Source: Pseudohongiella spirulinae (GTDB lineage Bacteria > Pseudomonadota > Gammaproteobacteria > Pseudomonadales > Pseudohongiellaceae). From it: a DNA stretch of 64,000 nt. The stretch's first letter is position 1, and the number at the start of each line of letters is the position of its first letter. The stretch spans positions 186,001-250,000 of the forward strand of contig NZ_CP013189.1 of NCBI RefSeq assembly GCF_001444425.1, read 5' to 3'. The position numbers and the translations under genes were made by a program. Below, piece by piece: positions 57,241 to 64,000 of this stretch. Under the pieces are notes generated by a model. That model had not been told where the DNA came from and did no database searches. It saw only the letters and a list, made by a program, of their open reading frames with translations.

Positions 57241-57559
57241 ACATCCTGAATCGGGATTTACATACATCAATGGCTTTCTTGGGCGTTGCTTCTGTTTTCT
57301 TCACAAACACGTCGGCAATAACTATGGCATCCGGATCAATTCGGTACACTATGCGCCAAATCTTGTCTCTATCCGTAATGCGCAGCTCGTGACAATGGGC
57401 GCCGATTGATGGCATTGGTCTTGATTGTGGCAGGGACAAATTCTCCCCGCGCTGCAGGCGCCGCAGCAAGTAGCCTGTTTCCAGTCGGCTGGCTGCTGAG
57501 AATGGCGGCGTCTTTACGATTCCATGTAGCCAAACGAGTGGCTTGTCCTTCGGGCTCAT
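57221..57559 (-). CDS. Cassette 56: RelE/ParE Gp49-like toxin
   Basis: 112 residues. KPLVWLHGIVKTPPFSAASR, ETGYLLRRLQRGENLSLPQS, RPMPSIGAHCHELRITD and WRIVYRIDPDAIVIADVFVK are diagnostic of the phage-derived Gp49-like toxin family. Reverse orientation; toxin first. Confidence 0.95.
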   Translation of the reverse strand: MSPKDKPLVWLHGIVKTPPFSAASRLETGYLLRRLQRGENLSLPQSRPMPSIGAHCHELRITDRDKIWRIVYRIDPDAIVIADVFVKKTEATPKKAIDVCKSRFRMYDDASK

Positions 57560-57614
57560 GGGGTGTAATGTATGTCAAATATGACATATATGCAAGTGCG
57601 CTAGTCCGGGTGCT

Positions 57615-57689
57615 GCATAACCAGGCCGTTAAGTCACCCTTCGGTCTCGGATGGCAATTGCGTTGCCACCGTTTACGGCGGCGTTAGCC
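57615..57689 (+). repeat. attC 56
   Basis: 75 bp. Inverse core GCATAAC 57615-57621, core GTTAGCC 57683-57689. Confidence 0.9.
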
Positions 57690-57709
57690 GTACGAAGAGA
57701 AGAATAACT

Positions 57710-58159
57710 ATGATTGCCCGCATTTCTACTCGACTGGCATGCTCGGAACGTGATCTTTGGCAGAAGATCATCGAGCCAAGGTCATTGCAGTTCGTGGCGT
57801 CACCGCTCGTGAGCTTTGAACCTTTGCAGCAAGGTGCTCTTTCCGGTGAATGGCAAGTCGGGATTCCGTATCCGCTGAAGCTGTACTTTCTTAAAGTTAT
57901 CCCTCTGGGCCGCCACACAATCCAATTGGTGAGGATAGATAGAGAGACCAACACCATCGTCAGCCAAGAGAGCGGGCGGCTTGCGCGCGTATGGAATCAC
58001 ACCATCTCATTTCGTGAAGTCGCGCAGGATGTCGTGAGCTATACAGATGAAATTGAAATTCAGGCAGGGTGGCTTACCCCAGCCATCTGGCTGTTTTCTC
58101 AACTGTTCTACCGGCATCGGCAGCGGCGCTGGAAGGTGCTACTGGGTAAGCAGCAATGA
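57710..58159 (+). CDS. Cassette 57: SRPBCC/START-like hypothetical protein
   Basis: 149 residues. ISTRLACSERDLWQKIIEPR, GEWQVGIPYPLKLYFLKVIP, SGRLARVWNHTISFREVA and VVSYTDEIEIQAGWLTPAIW suggest a START/polyketide-cyclase-like fold, as in small coenzyme-binding or lipid-binding proteins. The ligand is unknown. One of two non-TA cassettes in the distal block. Confidence 0.6.
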   Translation: MIARISTRLACSERDLWQKIIEPRSLQFVASPLVSFEPLQQGALSGEWQVGIPYPLKLYFLKVIPLGRHTIQLVRIDRETNTIVSQESGRLARVWNHTISFREVAQDVVSYTDEIEIQAGWLTPAIWLFSQLFYRHRQRRWKVLLGKQQ

Positions 58160-58167
58160 ATGACAAT

Positions 58168-58250
58168 GGCTAACAAGGCCAATCACAGCGACAGCTTTTT
58201 AGTTACGGCTTCGCCTACACTACAAAGCTGTGCGTATTGGCGGCGTTAGG
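58168..58250 (+). repeat. attC 57
   Basis: 83 bp. Inverse core GGCTAAC 58168-58174, core GTTAGGC 58244-58250. Same family as attC 23. Confidence 0.9.
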
Positions 58251-58290
58251 CAGCATAGGTTAGTGGTTCACTTTTAGGACGGATGCAGTT

Positions 58291-58635
58291 TTGAAGATTC
58301 AATACCTGGAGATCGTTACGAACAATGTGGATTCTGTATGCGCTTCCTATGCTAAAGCAATAGGGGCTCAATTCAGCGCCGGAGAAGAACGTCTTGGCAA
58401 TGCTCGACTCGCCAAACTCGATGATGGCGCCTTGGTCGGTGTTCGGGCGCCTCTAAGTAGTGATGAAGGCCCGGTGGTCCGCCCCTATTGGCTGGTTGAT
58501 GACATTGAAGCCGCGGTTAAGGAAGTAGTTGAAGCAGGAGGCGAGATCGCTCACCCTCCCCTGGAGATACCTGGCTTCGGAACTTTCGCCATCTATCTCC
58601 AGGGTGGCAACAACCATGGGCTCTGGCAGTTATAG
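58291..58635 (+). CDS. Cassette 58: VOC (glyoxalase-like) protein
   Basis: 114 residues from TTG 58291. IQYLEIVTNNVDSVCASYAK, LAKLDDGALVGVRAP, YWLVDDIEAAVKEVVEAGGE and FAIYLQGGNNHGLWQ match a compact glyoxalase/bleomycin-resistance-like protein. No metal ligand set is certain. Substrate unknown. Confidence 0.85.
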   Translation: MKIQYLEIVTNNVDSVCASYAKAIGAQFSAGEERLGNARLAKLDDGALVGVRAPLSSDEGPVVRPYWLVDDIEAAVKEVVEAGGEIAHPPLEIPGFGTFAIYLQGGNNHGLWQL

Positions 58636-58640
58636 CGACA

Positions 58641-58722
58641 GCCTGACAATTCAATTAACTGCGCGCCCTTCGGGCGCCAGACACCGGCTACGCCGGTGTC
58701 TGGTTATCCTCAGGCGTTATAT
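58641..58722 (+). repeat. attC 58
   Basis: 82 bp. Inverse core GCCTGAC 58641-58647 (one mismatch), core GTTATAT 58716-58722; long stem CCAGACACCGGC with its complement. Confidence 0.85.
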
Positions 58723-59034
58723 ACCAGAGAGTACGAAATCGACTGCAGAAATTATTTCCGAGCGATAAGAGGATAGATCATAGGCCTGAGCTCCGAGCTG
58801 TTTGCGATCCATGCCTGCAATGTCTTGTGTCATTGCAGTAAAGCTCTCGCCGTCGAGAACGAAGGCCGGGTTTAATCTGGTTAGGCTTATTGGTGCGGCA
58901 ATTTTGGATGGTGTAAGTGGGATGACAATGGTGGTTCTCAGCCCACTTAGTAAGTCACTTTGTATATCCAGCAGGTAAGGATATTGGGCGCGGGTACCAG
59001 GATTGGGGTTCTCATATGCACAAAACTGCCCCAT
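58717..59034 (-). CDS. ccdB: Cassette 59: CcdB gyrase-poison toxin
   Basis: 105 residues from ATG 59034. FCAYENPNPGTRAQYPYLLD, IQSDLLSGLRTTIVIPL and DIAGMDRKQLGAQAYDLSSY match CcdB, which traps DNA gyrase. The ATG overlaps the ccdA stop (TGATG on the minus strand). Its TAA stop is formed by the attC 58 core. Confidence 0.93.
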   Translation of the reverse strand: MGQFCAYENPNPGTRAQYPYLLDIQSDLLSGLRTTIVIPLTPSKIAAPISLTRLNPAFVLDGESFTAMTQDIAGMDRKQLGAQAYDLSSYRSEIISAVDFVLSGI

Positions 59035-59279
59035 CAGAACTTCCTTACGCTGTCGCTGAACGTGCCGTTGGCTTCGACAAACTGGTTGTACGCTTGAATA
59101 GCATCGGCGTTCTCGCGCAGCCATTGCGCACGTTGTTCGGTTCGCAGTTGTTCTGCCAAGGCAAGCTCCAGCGTCGCAGAAAGATTAATGTTGAGGCTGC
59201 GGGCCTTTTCAAGTAAGTCACTGTTTATACTAACATTAGTTGGTTTTTTAGGGGCTTGGGTATTGTATGTGCAAATCAC
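59034..59279 (-). CDS. ccdA: Cassette 59: CcdA antitoxin
   Basis: 81 residues from GTG 59279. YNTQAPKKPTNVSINSDLLE and KARSLNINLSATLELALAEQ are the CcdA ribbon-helix-helix. RENADAIQAYNQFVEANGTF and SDSVRKF form the CcdB-binding tail. It is the last cassette of the array, reverse-oriented. Confidence 0.94.
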   Translation of the reverse strand: MICTYNTQAPKKPTNVSINSDLLEKARSLNINLSATLELALAEQLRTEQRAQWLRENADAIQAYNQFVEANGTFSDSVRKF

Positions 59280-59340
59280 AGTTGTCGCTCCATATGCTTA
59301 ATGCGTATAGCATATGCGCATACATGATGCATGGCAAGAC

Positions 59341-59431
59341 ATGTAACAATCCGCAGCAATCGCTCCCGTTGGTCGCTGGGACCGCCAAAACGCTGCGCTT
59401 ATTTGGCCGCCGCTTGTGCGGGGCGTTAGCC
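59341..59431 (+). repeat. attC 59, last of the array
   Basis: 91 bp. Inverse core ATGTAAC 59341-59347, core GTTAGCC 59425-59431. Same family as attC 12 and 35. No further canonical attC follows. Confidence 0.9.
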
Positions 59432-59450
59432 TTCCGAGTTACCCATGAAT

Positions 59451-59532
59451 TGTAGACACCCTGTATAGTTAGAAAACCTCTAGAGAGGTGTCCAATATGA
59501 GTCGTAAAAGAAGAAGGAAATTTGATGACTGA
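59451..59532 (+). mobile_element. Remnant of an IS end with the first codons of an OrfA
   Basis: TGTAGACACCCTG at 59451 resembles an IS3-family terminal repeat, and GACACC/GGTGTC form an inverted pair (59455, 59488). ATG 59497 opens MSRKRRRKF, a typical IS3 OrfA beginning, but the frame stops at 59530-59532, inside the start of the GFA gene. Only the left tip of the element is left. The IS family is inference. Confidence 0.55.
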
Positions 59533-59926
59533 TTACTTTGGTTCTTGTCTGTGTGGCGCTGTGAAATTTGAAGTGCAAGGGGAGTTCGACAGCTTTTACC
59601 TTTGTCACTGTCAGCATTGCCAAAAGGATACTGGATCCGCTCACGCGGCAAATTTATTTTCACAATCAGCTGAATTGAGTTGGTTGTCAGGTTCAGATTC
59701 TGTGACTACGTTTACGCTACCTGGTACTCGCCACAACAAAAGTTTTTGTAAGTTTTGCGGTTCAGCATTGCCGAGCACTCATGAAGCAGGCCTGCTCGTC
59801 ATTCCAGCCGGGTGTTTAGACACGGAAGTTTTCATGTCGCCAACAGCTCATATCTTTACATCTAGCAAAGCTGTTTGGGATAGAGAGTTAGGAGCATTGC
59901 CAATGTTCAAGGGGTTGCCTGATTGA
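59525..59926 (+). CDS. GFA family zinc protein, possible relic cassette
   Basis: 133 residues from ATG 59525. YFGSCLCGAVKFEVQGEFDS, YLCHCQHCQKDTGSAHAANL and SFCKFCGSALPST are the GFA zinc motifs. The gene directly joins the IS remnant, so its own upstream region may be lost. An attC-like sequence with a weak core (59943-59979) follows, suggesting it once was a cassette. Confidence 0.88.
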   Translation: MTDYFGSCLCGAVKFEVQGEFDSFYLCHCQHCQKDTGSAHAANLFSQSAELSWLSGSDSVTTFTLPGTRHNKSFCKFCGSALPSTHEAGLLVIPAGCLDTEVFMSPTAHIFTSSKAVWDRELGALPMFKGLPD

Positions 59927-59942
59927 GATACCATGGCAAAGC

Positions 59943-59979
59943 CGCCAACTTCACCACACCGGTGTGTGAGGCGTCAGGC
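59943..59979 (+). repeat. Possible decayed attC after the GFA gene
   Basis: CGCCAAC (59943-59949) and GTCAGGC (59973-59979) flank the palindrome CACACCGGTGTG. Both cores deviate from consensus. Possibly a dead attC. Confidence 0.25.
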
Positions 59980-59998
59980 AGCACAGGAGAATTACAAC

Positions 59999-60165
59999 AT
60001 GATACCAATTGAGACCGTCGCAATATTTTCAGCTGCCTCGGTAGCGCTGGCGCTTTCGCCCGGACGCGATAATATTTTTGTGCTGACGCAGTCTGCGTTG
60101 TAGGGTCGACATGCGGGTATCCAGGTTACCTTGGGTTTGTGTACAGGATTGGCTCTTCGACTTGC
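59999..60165 (+). pseudogene. LysE-family exporter fragment
   Basis: From ATG 59999 the frame reads MIPIETVAIFSAASVALALS, PGRDNIFVLTQSAL, then TAG at 60101-60103, then GRHAGIQVTLGLCTGLALRL before similarity fades. This matches the first 55 or so residues of LysE/RhtB exporters. It is broken by a stop and truncated. It is not a close copy of the two cassette LysE genes. Confidence 0.75.
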
Positions 60166-60285
60166 CATAAGTGAACGCCAGGGGTTATCAAGTTGCTGCT
60201 TAGAATGGCACTATGTGCCCTTGGTGCCCCGGAGCAAATTTCGCAGCGCTCCAAATGTCCCCTGTTTTTCGACAATGGAGGTAGC

Positions 60286-60645
60286 ATGTCTCATTGCATA
60301 GACGGTTTCGTCCACCCTGTTCCCCGCGATCGGCTGGACGACTATAAAAATCTGGTTATGGAAGTTGCAAAGATATGGAAGGAACATGGCGCTCTAGACT
60401 ATTGGGAATCTGTTGGAGACGATGTGCATTTGGAGGGAACGCGCTCGTTTGCCGATGTCGTTAATGCTAAGGAAAATGAATGTATATTATTCGGTTGGGT
60501 CATTTTCGCTTCACGCCAATCACGTGATCTGGTCAACGAAAAAGTGGCAGCAGATCCGAGAATGGCGGAGTTGATGGCTGCAGCGGATGTAGGATTCGAC
60601 GCAGAACGGATGGCTTATGGTTGTTTTCATGCGTTCGTTCCATAG
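60286..60645 (+). CDS. DUF1428-family protein
   Basis: 119 residues from ATG 60286, preceded by GGAGG. CIDGFVHPVPRDRLDDYKNL, HGALDYWESVGDDV, CILFGWVIFASRQSRDLVNE and RMAYGCFHAFV match DUF1428 (a dimeric ABM-like ferredoxin fold). Function is unknown. Confidence 0.9.
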   Translation: MSHCIDGFVHPVPRDRLDDYKNLVMEVAKIWKEHGALDYWESVGDDVHLEGTRSFADVVNAKENECILFGWVIFASRQSRDLVNEKVAADPRMAELMAAADVGFDAERMAYGCFHAFVP

Positions 60646-60868
60646 CTGGAGGCGGAGTAGAACCCAGGGGTCAAGGGTGATGAGAGCCATGGCGTCAAGT
60701 CCATTTGACTAAAAGGTTCGCAGGCGTTACAAAGACAAACTGTGTGCGCCAGAACGCGATCCCCTCCGGTCTTGCCCCGGAGGTTCTTGGTTTTGTGCGC
60801 CGGGTCTCGTTTCAATGGCCGCTCACTGCAGCTTGGCCGGGCACAGCTCCATTCAGGGAGGTCTAGCA

Positions 60869-61936
60869 ATGGTACAATCAAACCGAACCATGAAAGCGGC
60901 GGTCTTTGTGGAGCCCGGACGGATCGTGCTGACAGAAAAACCTGTTCCCAGGGTAGGGCCGCGCGACGCCCTGCTTCGGGTAACGACCACGACAATCTGC
61001 GGAACTGATGTCCATATCCTCAAGGGTGAGTATCCGGTTGCACCCGGACTGACTGTCGGTCACGAGCCAGTGGGTGTTATCGAGGAGCTCGGCGATGCGG
61101 TGCAGGGTTACGAGGTCGGTCAACGTGTCATTGCTGGCGCTATCACACCATGCGGGCAGTGTTACCCGTGTCTTGGCGGGGCTCAGGCTCAATGCGGTGG
61201 CAAGGCTATGGGGGGCTGGCGGCTCGGCAACACTATTGACGGTTGTCAGGCCGAGTATGTTCTGATTCCCGATGCGACGGCGAACCTTGCGCCGATTCCC
61301 GATGGCCTGACCGACGAGCAGGTGCTTATGTGCCCAGACATCATGAGCACCGGATTTGGTGGTGCAGAAAGTGGCCGCATCAAGATAGGCGACACGGTTG
61401 CCGTGTTCGCGCAGGGGCCAATCGGGCTTTGTGCAACAGTGGGTGCGAAGCTTTCTGGCGCAACGCGAATTCTCACCGTGGATGGCGTGCCGGAGCGACT
61501 TGCTATGTCCAGGGCGTTGGGCGCAGACCTTACGATCAATTACACGGAGCGCGATCCGGTCGAGGCGATATTGCAGGCCACTGGCGGGCGGGGCGTGGAC
61601 GTAGCCATCGAGGCTCTTGGCACGCAGGCGACGTTTGAGAGTTGTTTGCGCGTGCTGCGACCGGGTGGCACGCTTTCCAGTCTGGGAGTCTACTCGGGCA
61701 AGCTGACCCTGCCTCTGGACGCCTTTGCCGCCGGGCTTGGCGATCACACCATCGTGACCACGCTGTGTCCCGGCGGCAAGGAGCGGATGCGAAGGCTGAT
61801 GAACGTGCTGGCTTCTACCCGCGCCGACCTGCGACCACTCGTGACTCACCGGTTCCCGCTGGACAGAATCGAAGAAGCGTATGAGCTGTTCGCAAACCAG
61901 CGCGATGGTGTGCTCAAGATTGCTATCACCCCATGA
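60869..61936 (+). CDS. Zinc-dependent alcohol dehydrogenase (MDR superfamily)
   Basis: 355 residues from ATG 60869, preceded by GGAGG. TTTICGTDVHILKGEYP (catalytic zinc Cys), GLTVGHEPVGVIEELG (His-Glu), and CGQCYPCLGGAQAQC (structural zinc-type Cys cluster, one Cys short of usual spacing) precede the Rossmann motif AQGPIGLCATVGAKL. GATRILTVDGVPERL follows. It oxidises alcohols with NAD(P). Confidence 0.92.
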   Translation: MVQSNRTMKAAVFVEPGRIVLTEKPVPRVGPRDALLRVTTTTICGTDVHILKGEYPVAPGLTVGHEPVGVIEELGDAVQGYEVGQRVIAGAITPCGQCYPCLGGAQAQCGGKAMGGWRLGNTIDGCQAEYVLIPDATANLAPIPDGLTDEQVLMCPDIMSTGFGGAESGRIKIGDTVAVFAQGPIGLCATVGAKLSGATRILTVDGVPERLAMSRALGADLTINYTERDPVEAILQATGGRGVDVAIEALGTQATFESCLRVLRPGGTLSSLGVYSGKLTLPLDAFAAGLGDHTIVTTLCPGGKERMRRLMNVLASTRADLRPLVTHRFPLDRIEEAYELFANQRDGVLKIAITP

Positions 61937-62002
61937 CCAATACGCTTACATAAGCTTGCTTGGGTATTATCTCCAGCAGGCAATTGGAATGGAGTATAGA
62001 GT

Positions 62003-62527
62003 TTGGACGCGTTTTCTTTGCGAGTGGCTCATTCTGATGAATTGCAGGCACTTGTTGCAATCGACGACGCGGCGAGTGAGATCTATGCGACAGCAGGACT
62101 CAAACTTGACCTGGGCAACGATCATCCTTTTGTTGCAGCCGAGAAACTCAGGTGGGCTCGCGCGATCAAACAAGGGCTCGCGCAGCTAGCAGTCAATCAA
62201 CAGGGTGTGCCCATCGGATTTGCTACGCTCGGCTTCCTTGACCAAGAGCCTTACCTGGACCAGATAGCTGTACTGCCCGGTTATATGCGACGTGGCGTTG
62301 GCACTATGCTGCTGGGGCGCGCAATCGCATGGAGTGGCGAGCGACCTCTCTGGCTGACAACCTATGCGCATTTCCCCTGGAACAGACCTTACTATGAGCG
62401 ACATGGTTTTGTTATGGTTCAGGATCGTGAGTGTGGAAGCGAACTTTTCGTGGTCTTGCAGGAACAGCGGGCAGCCCTTCCCGATCCGGACAAGCGAATA
62501 GCCATGGTCAGGCGTCGACAGTCTTGA
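62003..62527 (+). CDS. GNAT N-acetyltransferase, chromosomal relative of cassette 7
   Basis: 174 residues from TTG 62003, with GGAG 8 bases upstream. MRRGVGTMLLGRAIAWSGER and WLTTYAHFPWNRPYYERHGF are the GNAT acetyl-CoA segments. It aligns end to end with the cassette 7 GNAT (12021), which uses the same TTG start. No attC is seen next to it. Substrate unknown. Confidence 0.9.
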   Translation: MDAFSLRVAHSDELQALVAIDDAASEIYATAGLKLDLGNDHPFVAAEKLRWARAIKQGLAQLAVNQQGVPIGFATLGFLDQEPYLDQIAVLPGYMRRGVGTMLLGRAIAWSGERPLWLTTYAHFPWNRPYYERHGFVMVQDRECGSELFVVLQEQRAALPDPDKRIAMVRRRQS

Positions 62528-62600
62528 GTGAATAGGCAGGGGGTTCACGGTGTTTGAGCGCAGCCCATCATGAATGAACAGACAGTAGTCGGAATCTGAA

Positions 62601-63572
62601 ATGACTGACTTTCTTCGTACGCCCGATGAAAACTTTGCCGGACTCGCTGACTTTGCTTTTCAGCCTCGGTATCACCACTGGAAGGATTTGCGCCAGCACT
62701 ATGTTGACGAGGGTCCCCGGGATGGGCCGGTCATGTTGTTGCTGCATGGCATGCCAACCTGGTCCTATCTGTACCGGGACATGATCCCTGTGCTGGTAAA
62801 GGCTGGCTATCGCTGCATAGCGCCAGACCACATGGGTTTTGGCCGATCAGACAAGCCCACGGATATTCACTGGTATTCCATAGCGCGTCATACCGAGATC
62901 CTGACCAGTCTGATCACAACCCTGGACCTGCACAGGATCACGCTGGTTTGCCAGGACTGGGGCGGCCCGACAGGTTTGGCACAGGTAGCCATAATGCCCG
63001 AACGCTTTGAGCGGCTGTTAATCATGAACACGTGGTTGCATCACCCTGAATTTGAATACTCTGAGGGTATCCGCAAGTGGTTTGGCCATTGGAAAGCGGG
63101 TGGCCTGTTTGACCGGCCGTGTCCTGATGTGGCGCTTTTGCTGCTGCTGAGCGGCGGGCTGGCGTCGCGCGACGTTATTTTGCCTGCACTGATTGAAGGA
63201 AAAAATCCGGGCTTCACCGGCAAGGCTGAAGAAATTTACCGGGGGTTTTCTGCGCCTTATCGGGGTATGCCTGACACGGCGTTTAACGGCTATCGTCAAT
63301 TTCCCTTATCAATACCTGCGACAGATTACGATAGCGGCAATGGGGCGGCTCAGACTCACCATTATCGTTGCCTGCTGGATTTGCAGCTGCCTGCGCATTT
63401 CATCTGGGGCTGCACGGATGACGTTTTCACCGAGGACTGGGGGCGTACCTGGGCCGGGCGTATGAAAGCGACCTTTGATCCACTGGCTGATGCCGGTCAT
63501 TTTCCACAGAACACGCACGGCCAAACGATCTGCAAGGTCTTGTTGGAAAGAATTGCCGCTGAGCGTTTTTAA
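62601..63572 (+). CDS. Haloalkane dehalogenase-like alpha/beta hydrolase
   Basis: 323 residues. LLHGMPTWSYLYRDMIPVLV, CIAPDHMGFGRSDKPTD and LVCQDWGGPTGL (nucleophile Asp in QDWGG) match the DhlA/DhmA (HLD-I) group. ADAGHFPQNTHG holds the catalytic His. Asp nucleophile rather than Ser supports dehalogenase. Substrate range cannot be told. Confidence 0.87.
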   Translation: MTDFLRTPDENFAGLADFAFQPRYHHWKDLRQHYVDEGPRDGPVMLLLHGMPTWSYLYRDMIPVLVKAGYRCIAPDHMGFGRSDKPTDIHWYSIARHTEILTSLITTLDLHRITLVCQDWGGPTGLAQVAIMPERFERLLIMNTWLHHPEFEYSEGIRKWFGHWKAGGLFDRPCPDVALLLLLSGGLASRDVILPALIEGKNPGFTGKAEEIYRGFSAPYRGMPDTAFNGYRQFPLSIPATDYDSGNGAAQTHHYRCLLDLQLPAHFIWGCTDDVFTEDWGRTWAGRMKATFDPLADAGHFPQNTHGQTICKVLLERIAAERF

Positions 63573-63595
63573 CTACCACCTTACCAGGAGCTTTT

Positions 63596-64000
63596 ATGTC
63601 TTCAGATAATACATTCCTTCAGATGTTCTCTACGCTCTCAGAGTCGGGGGAGCTGCGCCTTGAACTGATGGAAAAACCCGTCCCCGTACCGGAGGATAAC
63701 CAGGTGCTGGTCAGAATAGAAGCAACACCCATCAATCCGTCTGACCAGGGCGTCATGTTTGGCTGGTCGGACGTGGGTGCGGGCAGGTCTTCGGGCGACG
63801 GGGCAGATCGCACTTTTACAGCGCCTGTCTCAGAGCAGGGTATGCGAGCGATGAAAGCGCGCGTGGGTCAGCCACTGGCCGTGGGTAATGAAGGGGCCGG
63901 CACCGTGGTTGCGACGGGCAATTCGGAGCTGGCCAGAAGTCTGGCTGGCAAAGTGGTTGCCGTGATGGGTGGCAGTATGTATGCGCAATACCGTTGTGTG
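63596..64000 (+). CDS. Zinc-binding dehydrogenase / quinone-reductase-like protein, 3' end outside window
   Basis: 135 residues remain from ATG 63596, with AGGAG upstream. ELRLELMEKPVPVPEDNQVL, VRIEATPINPSDQGVMFG and GQPLAVGNEGAGTVVATG form the N-terminal GroES-like domain of MDR reductases. The catalytic zinc ligands are not apparent, as in quinone reductases. The Rossmann domain is outside the window. Confidence 0.85.
   Translation, partial: MSSDNTFLQMFSTLSESGELRLELMEKPVPVPEDNQVLVRIEATPINPSDQGVMFGWSDVGAGRSSGDGADRTFTAPVSEQGMRAMKARVGQPLAVGNEGAGTVVATGNSELARSLAGKVVAVMGGSMYAQYRCV

Larger units (their letters stand above)
7976..59425 (+). mobile_element. Chromosomal integron cassette array, 59 cassettes
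   Basis: From the attI cut point to the last attC, genes are separated by inverted-repeat attC sites starting with a TAAC inverse core and ending GCG^TTA. Cassette lengths range from about 0.4 to 2.75 kb. No transposase, phage or housekeeping gene interrupts the array. Base composition shifts from gene to gene, with several strongly AT-rich cassettes, as expected for genes gathered from many sources. Confidence 0.95.

Noticed and set aside
8664..59431. Regularly spaced inverted repeats resembling CRISPR
   Set aside because: The repeats are 48-120 bp, differ between families, end in GTTRRRY cores and are spaced by genes of 0.4-2.7 kb; they are attC sites, and no cas gene is present.
60878..61849. 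323-codon open frame on the minus strand
   Set aside because: It mirrors the alcohol dehydrogenase gene, which has all expected motifs; the minus frame gives a low-complexity, Arg/His-rich product.

Overview
The window carries a sedentary chromosomal integron inside an ordinary proteobacterial chromosome. An integron integrase gene (intI, 7764 to 6799, minus strand) faces an attI site near 7975. Downstream, about 51.4 kb hold 59 gene cassettes, each closed by an attC site (48-120 bp) that begins with a TAAC inverse core and ends at GCG^TTA. Gene families (glpQ, DEAD-box helicase with a DbpA/CsdA-type tail, GFA proteins, haloalkane dehalogenase) and the higher-GC flanks suggest a gammaproteobacterium, perhaps marine. 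The genus cannot be fixed from this sequence alone, and no rRNA, tRNA or plasmid gene is visible.

Layout. 1-6802: left flank with the end of an outer-membrane barrel gene, a secreted glycerophosphodiester phosphodiesterase, three REP-like hairpins, a DEAD-box RNA helicase, DUF2007, two GFA proteins, a peroxiredoxin-like protein, an ABM monooxygenase-like protein and a membrane protein. 6799-7981: intI and attI. 7976-46634: cassettes 1-41, mostly single genes of unknown, metabolic or defence type. 46635-59425: cassettes 42-59, almost entirely toxin-antitoxin (TA) pairs. 59432-64000: right flank with an IS remnant, relic and standalone genes resembling cassette genes (GFA, a broken LysE, GNAT), DUF1428, alcohol dehydrogenase, haloalkane dehalogenase and the start of a quinone-reductase-like gene.

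Defence content stands out. There is a two-gene CBASS-like cassette (CD-NTase plus 4TM effector), a PHP-domain/SMC-like ATPase with a small acidic partner, a Lamassu/ABC-3C-like nuclease plus zinc-hook ATPase pair, a TIR protein, two tandem HEPN-like proteins, a divergent class III cyclase-like protein, several HNH, GIY-YIG and PD-(D/E)XK-like nucleases, and an unusual overlapping pair of a peptidoglycan glycosyltransferase domain and a nucleotidyltransferase. These are the best candidates for undescribed systems.

Twenty-one TA modules are present (BrnTA x3, HigBA types, HicAB x2, PIN-domain modules x4, YefM-YoeB, Phd-ParE types, CcdAB), one with a nonsense-interrupted toxin. All eight cassettes inserted in reverse orientation are TA cassettes. 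This fits the established view that TA cassettes carry their own promoters and stabilise large arrays. Duplicate cassettes (LysE 713 bp at 99.3 percent identity; BrnTA; an ORF-less 390-bp cassette) with homology ending at the attC cut points show that the array has been rearranged as cassette units.
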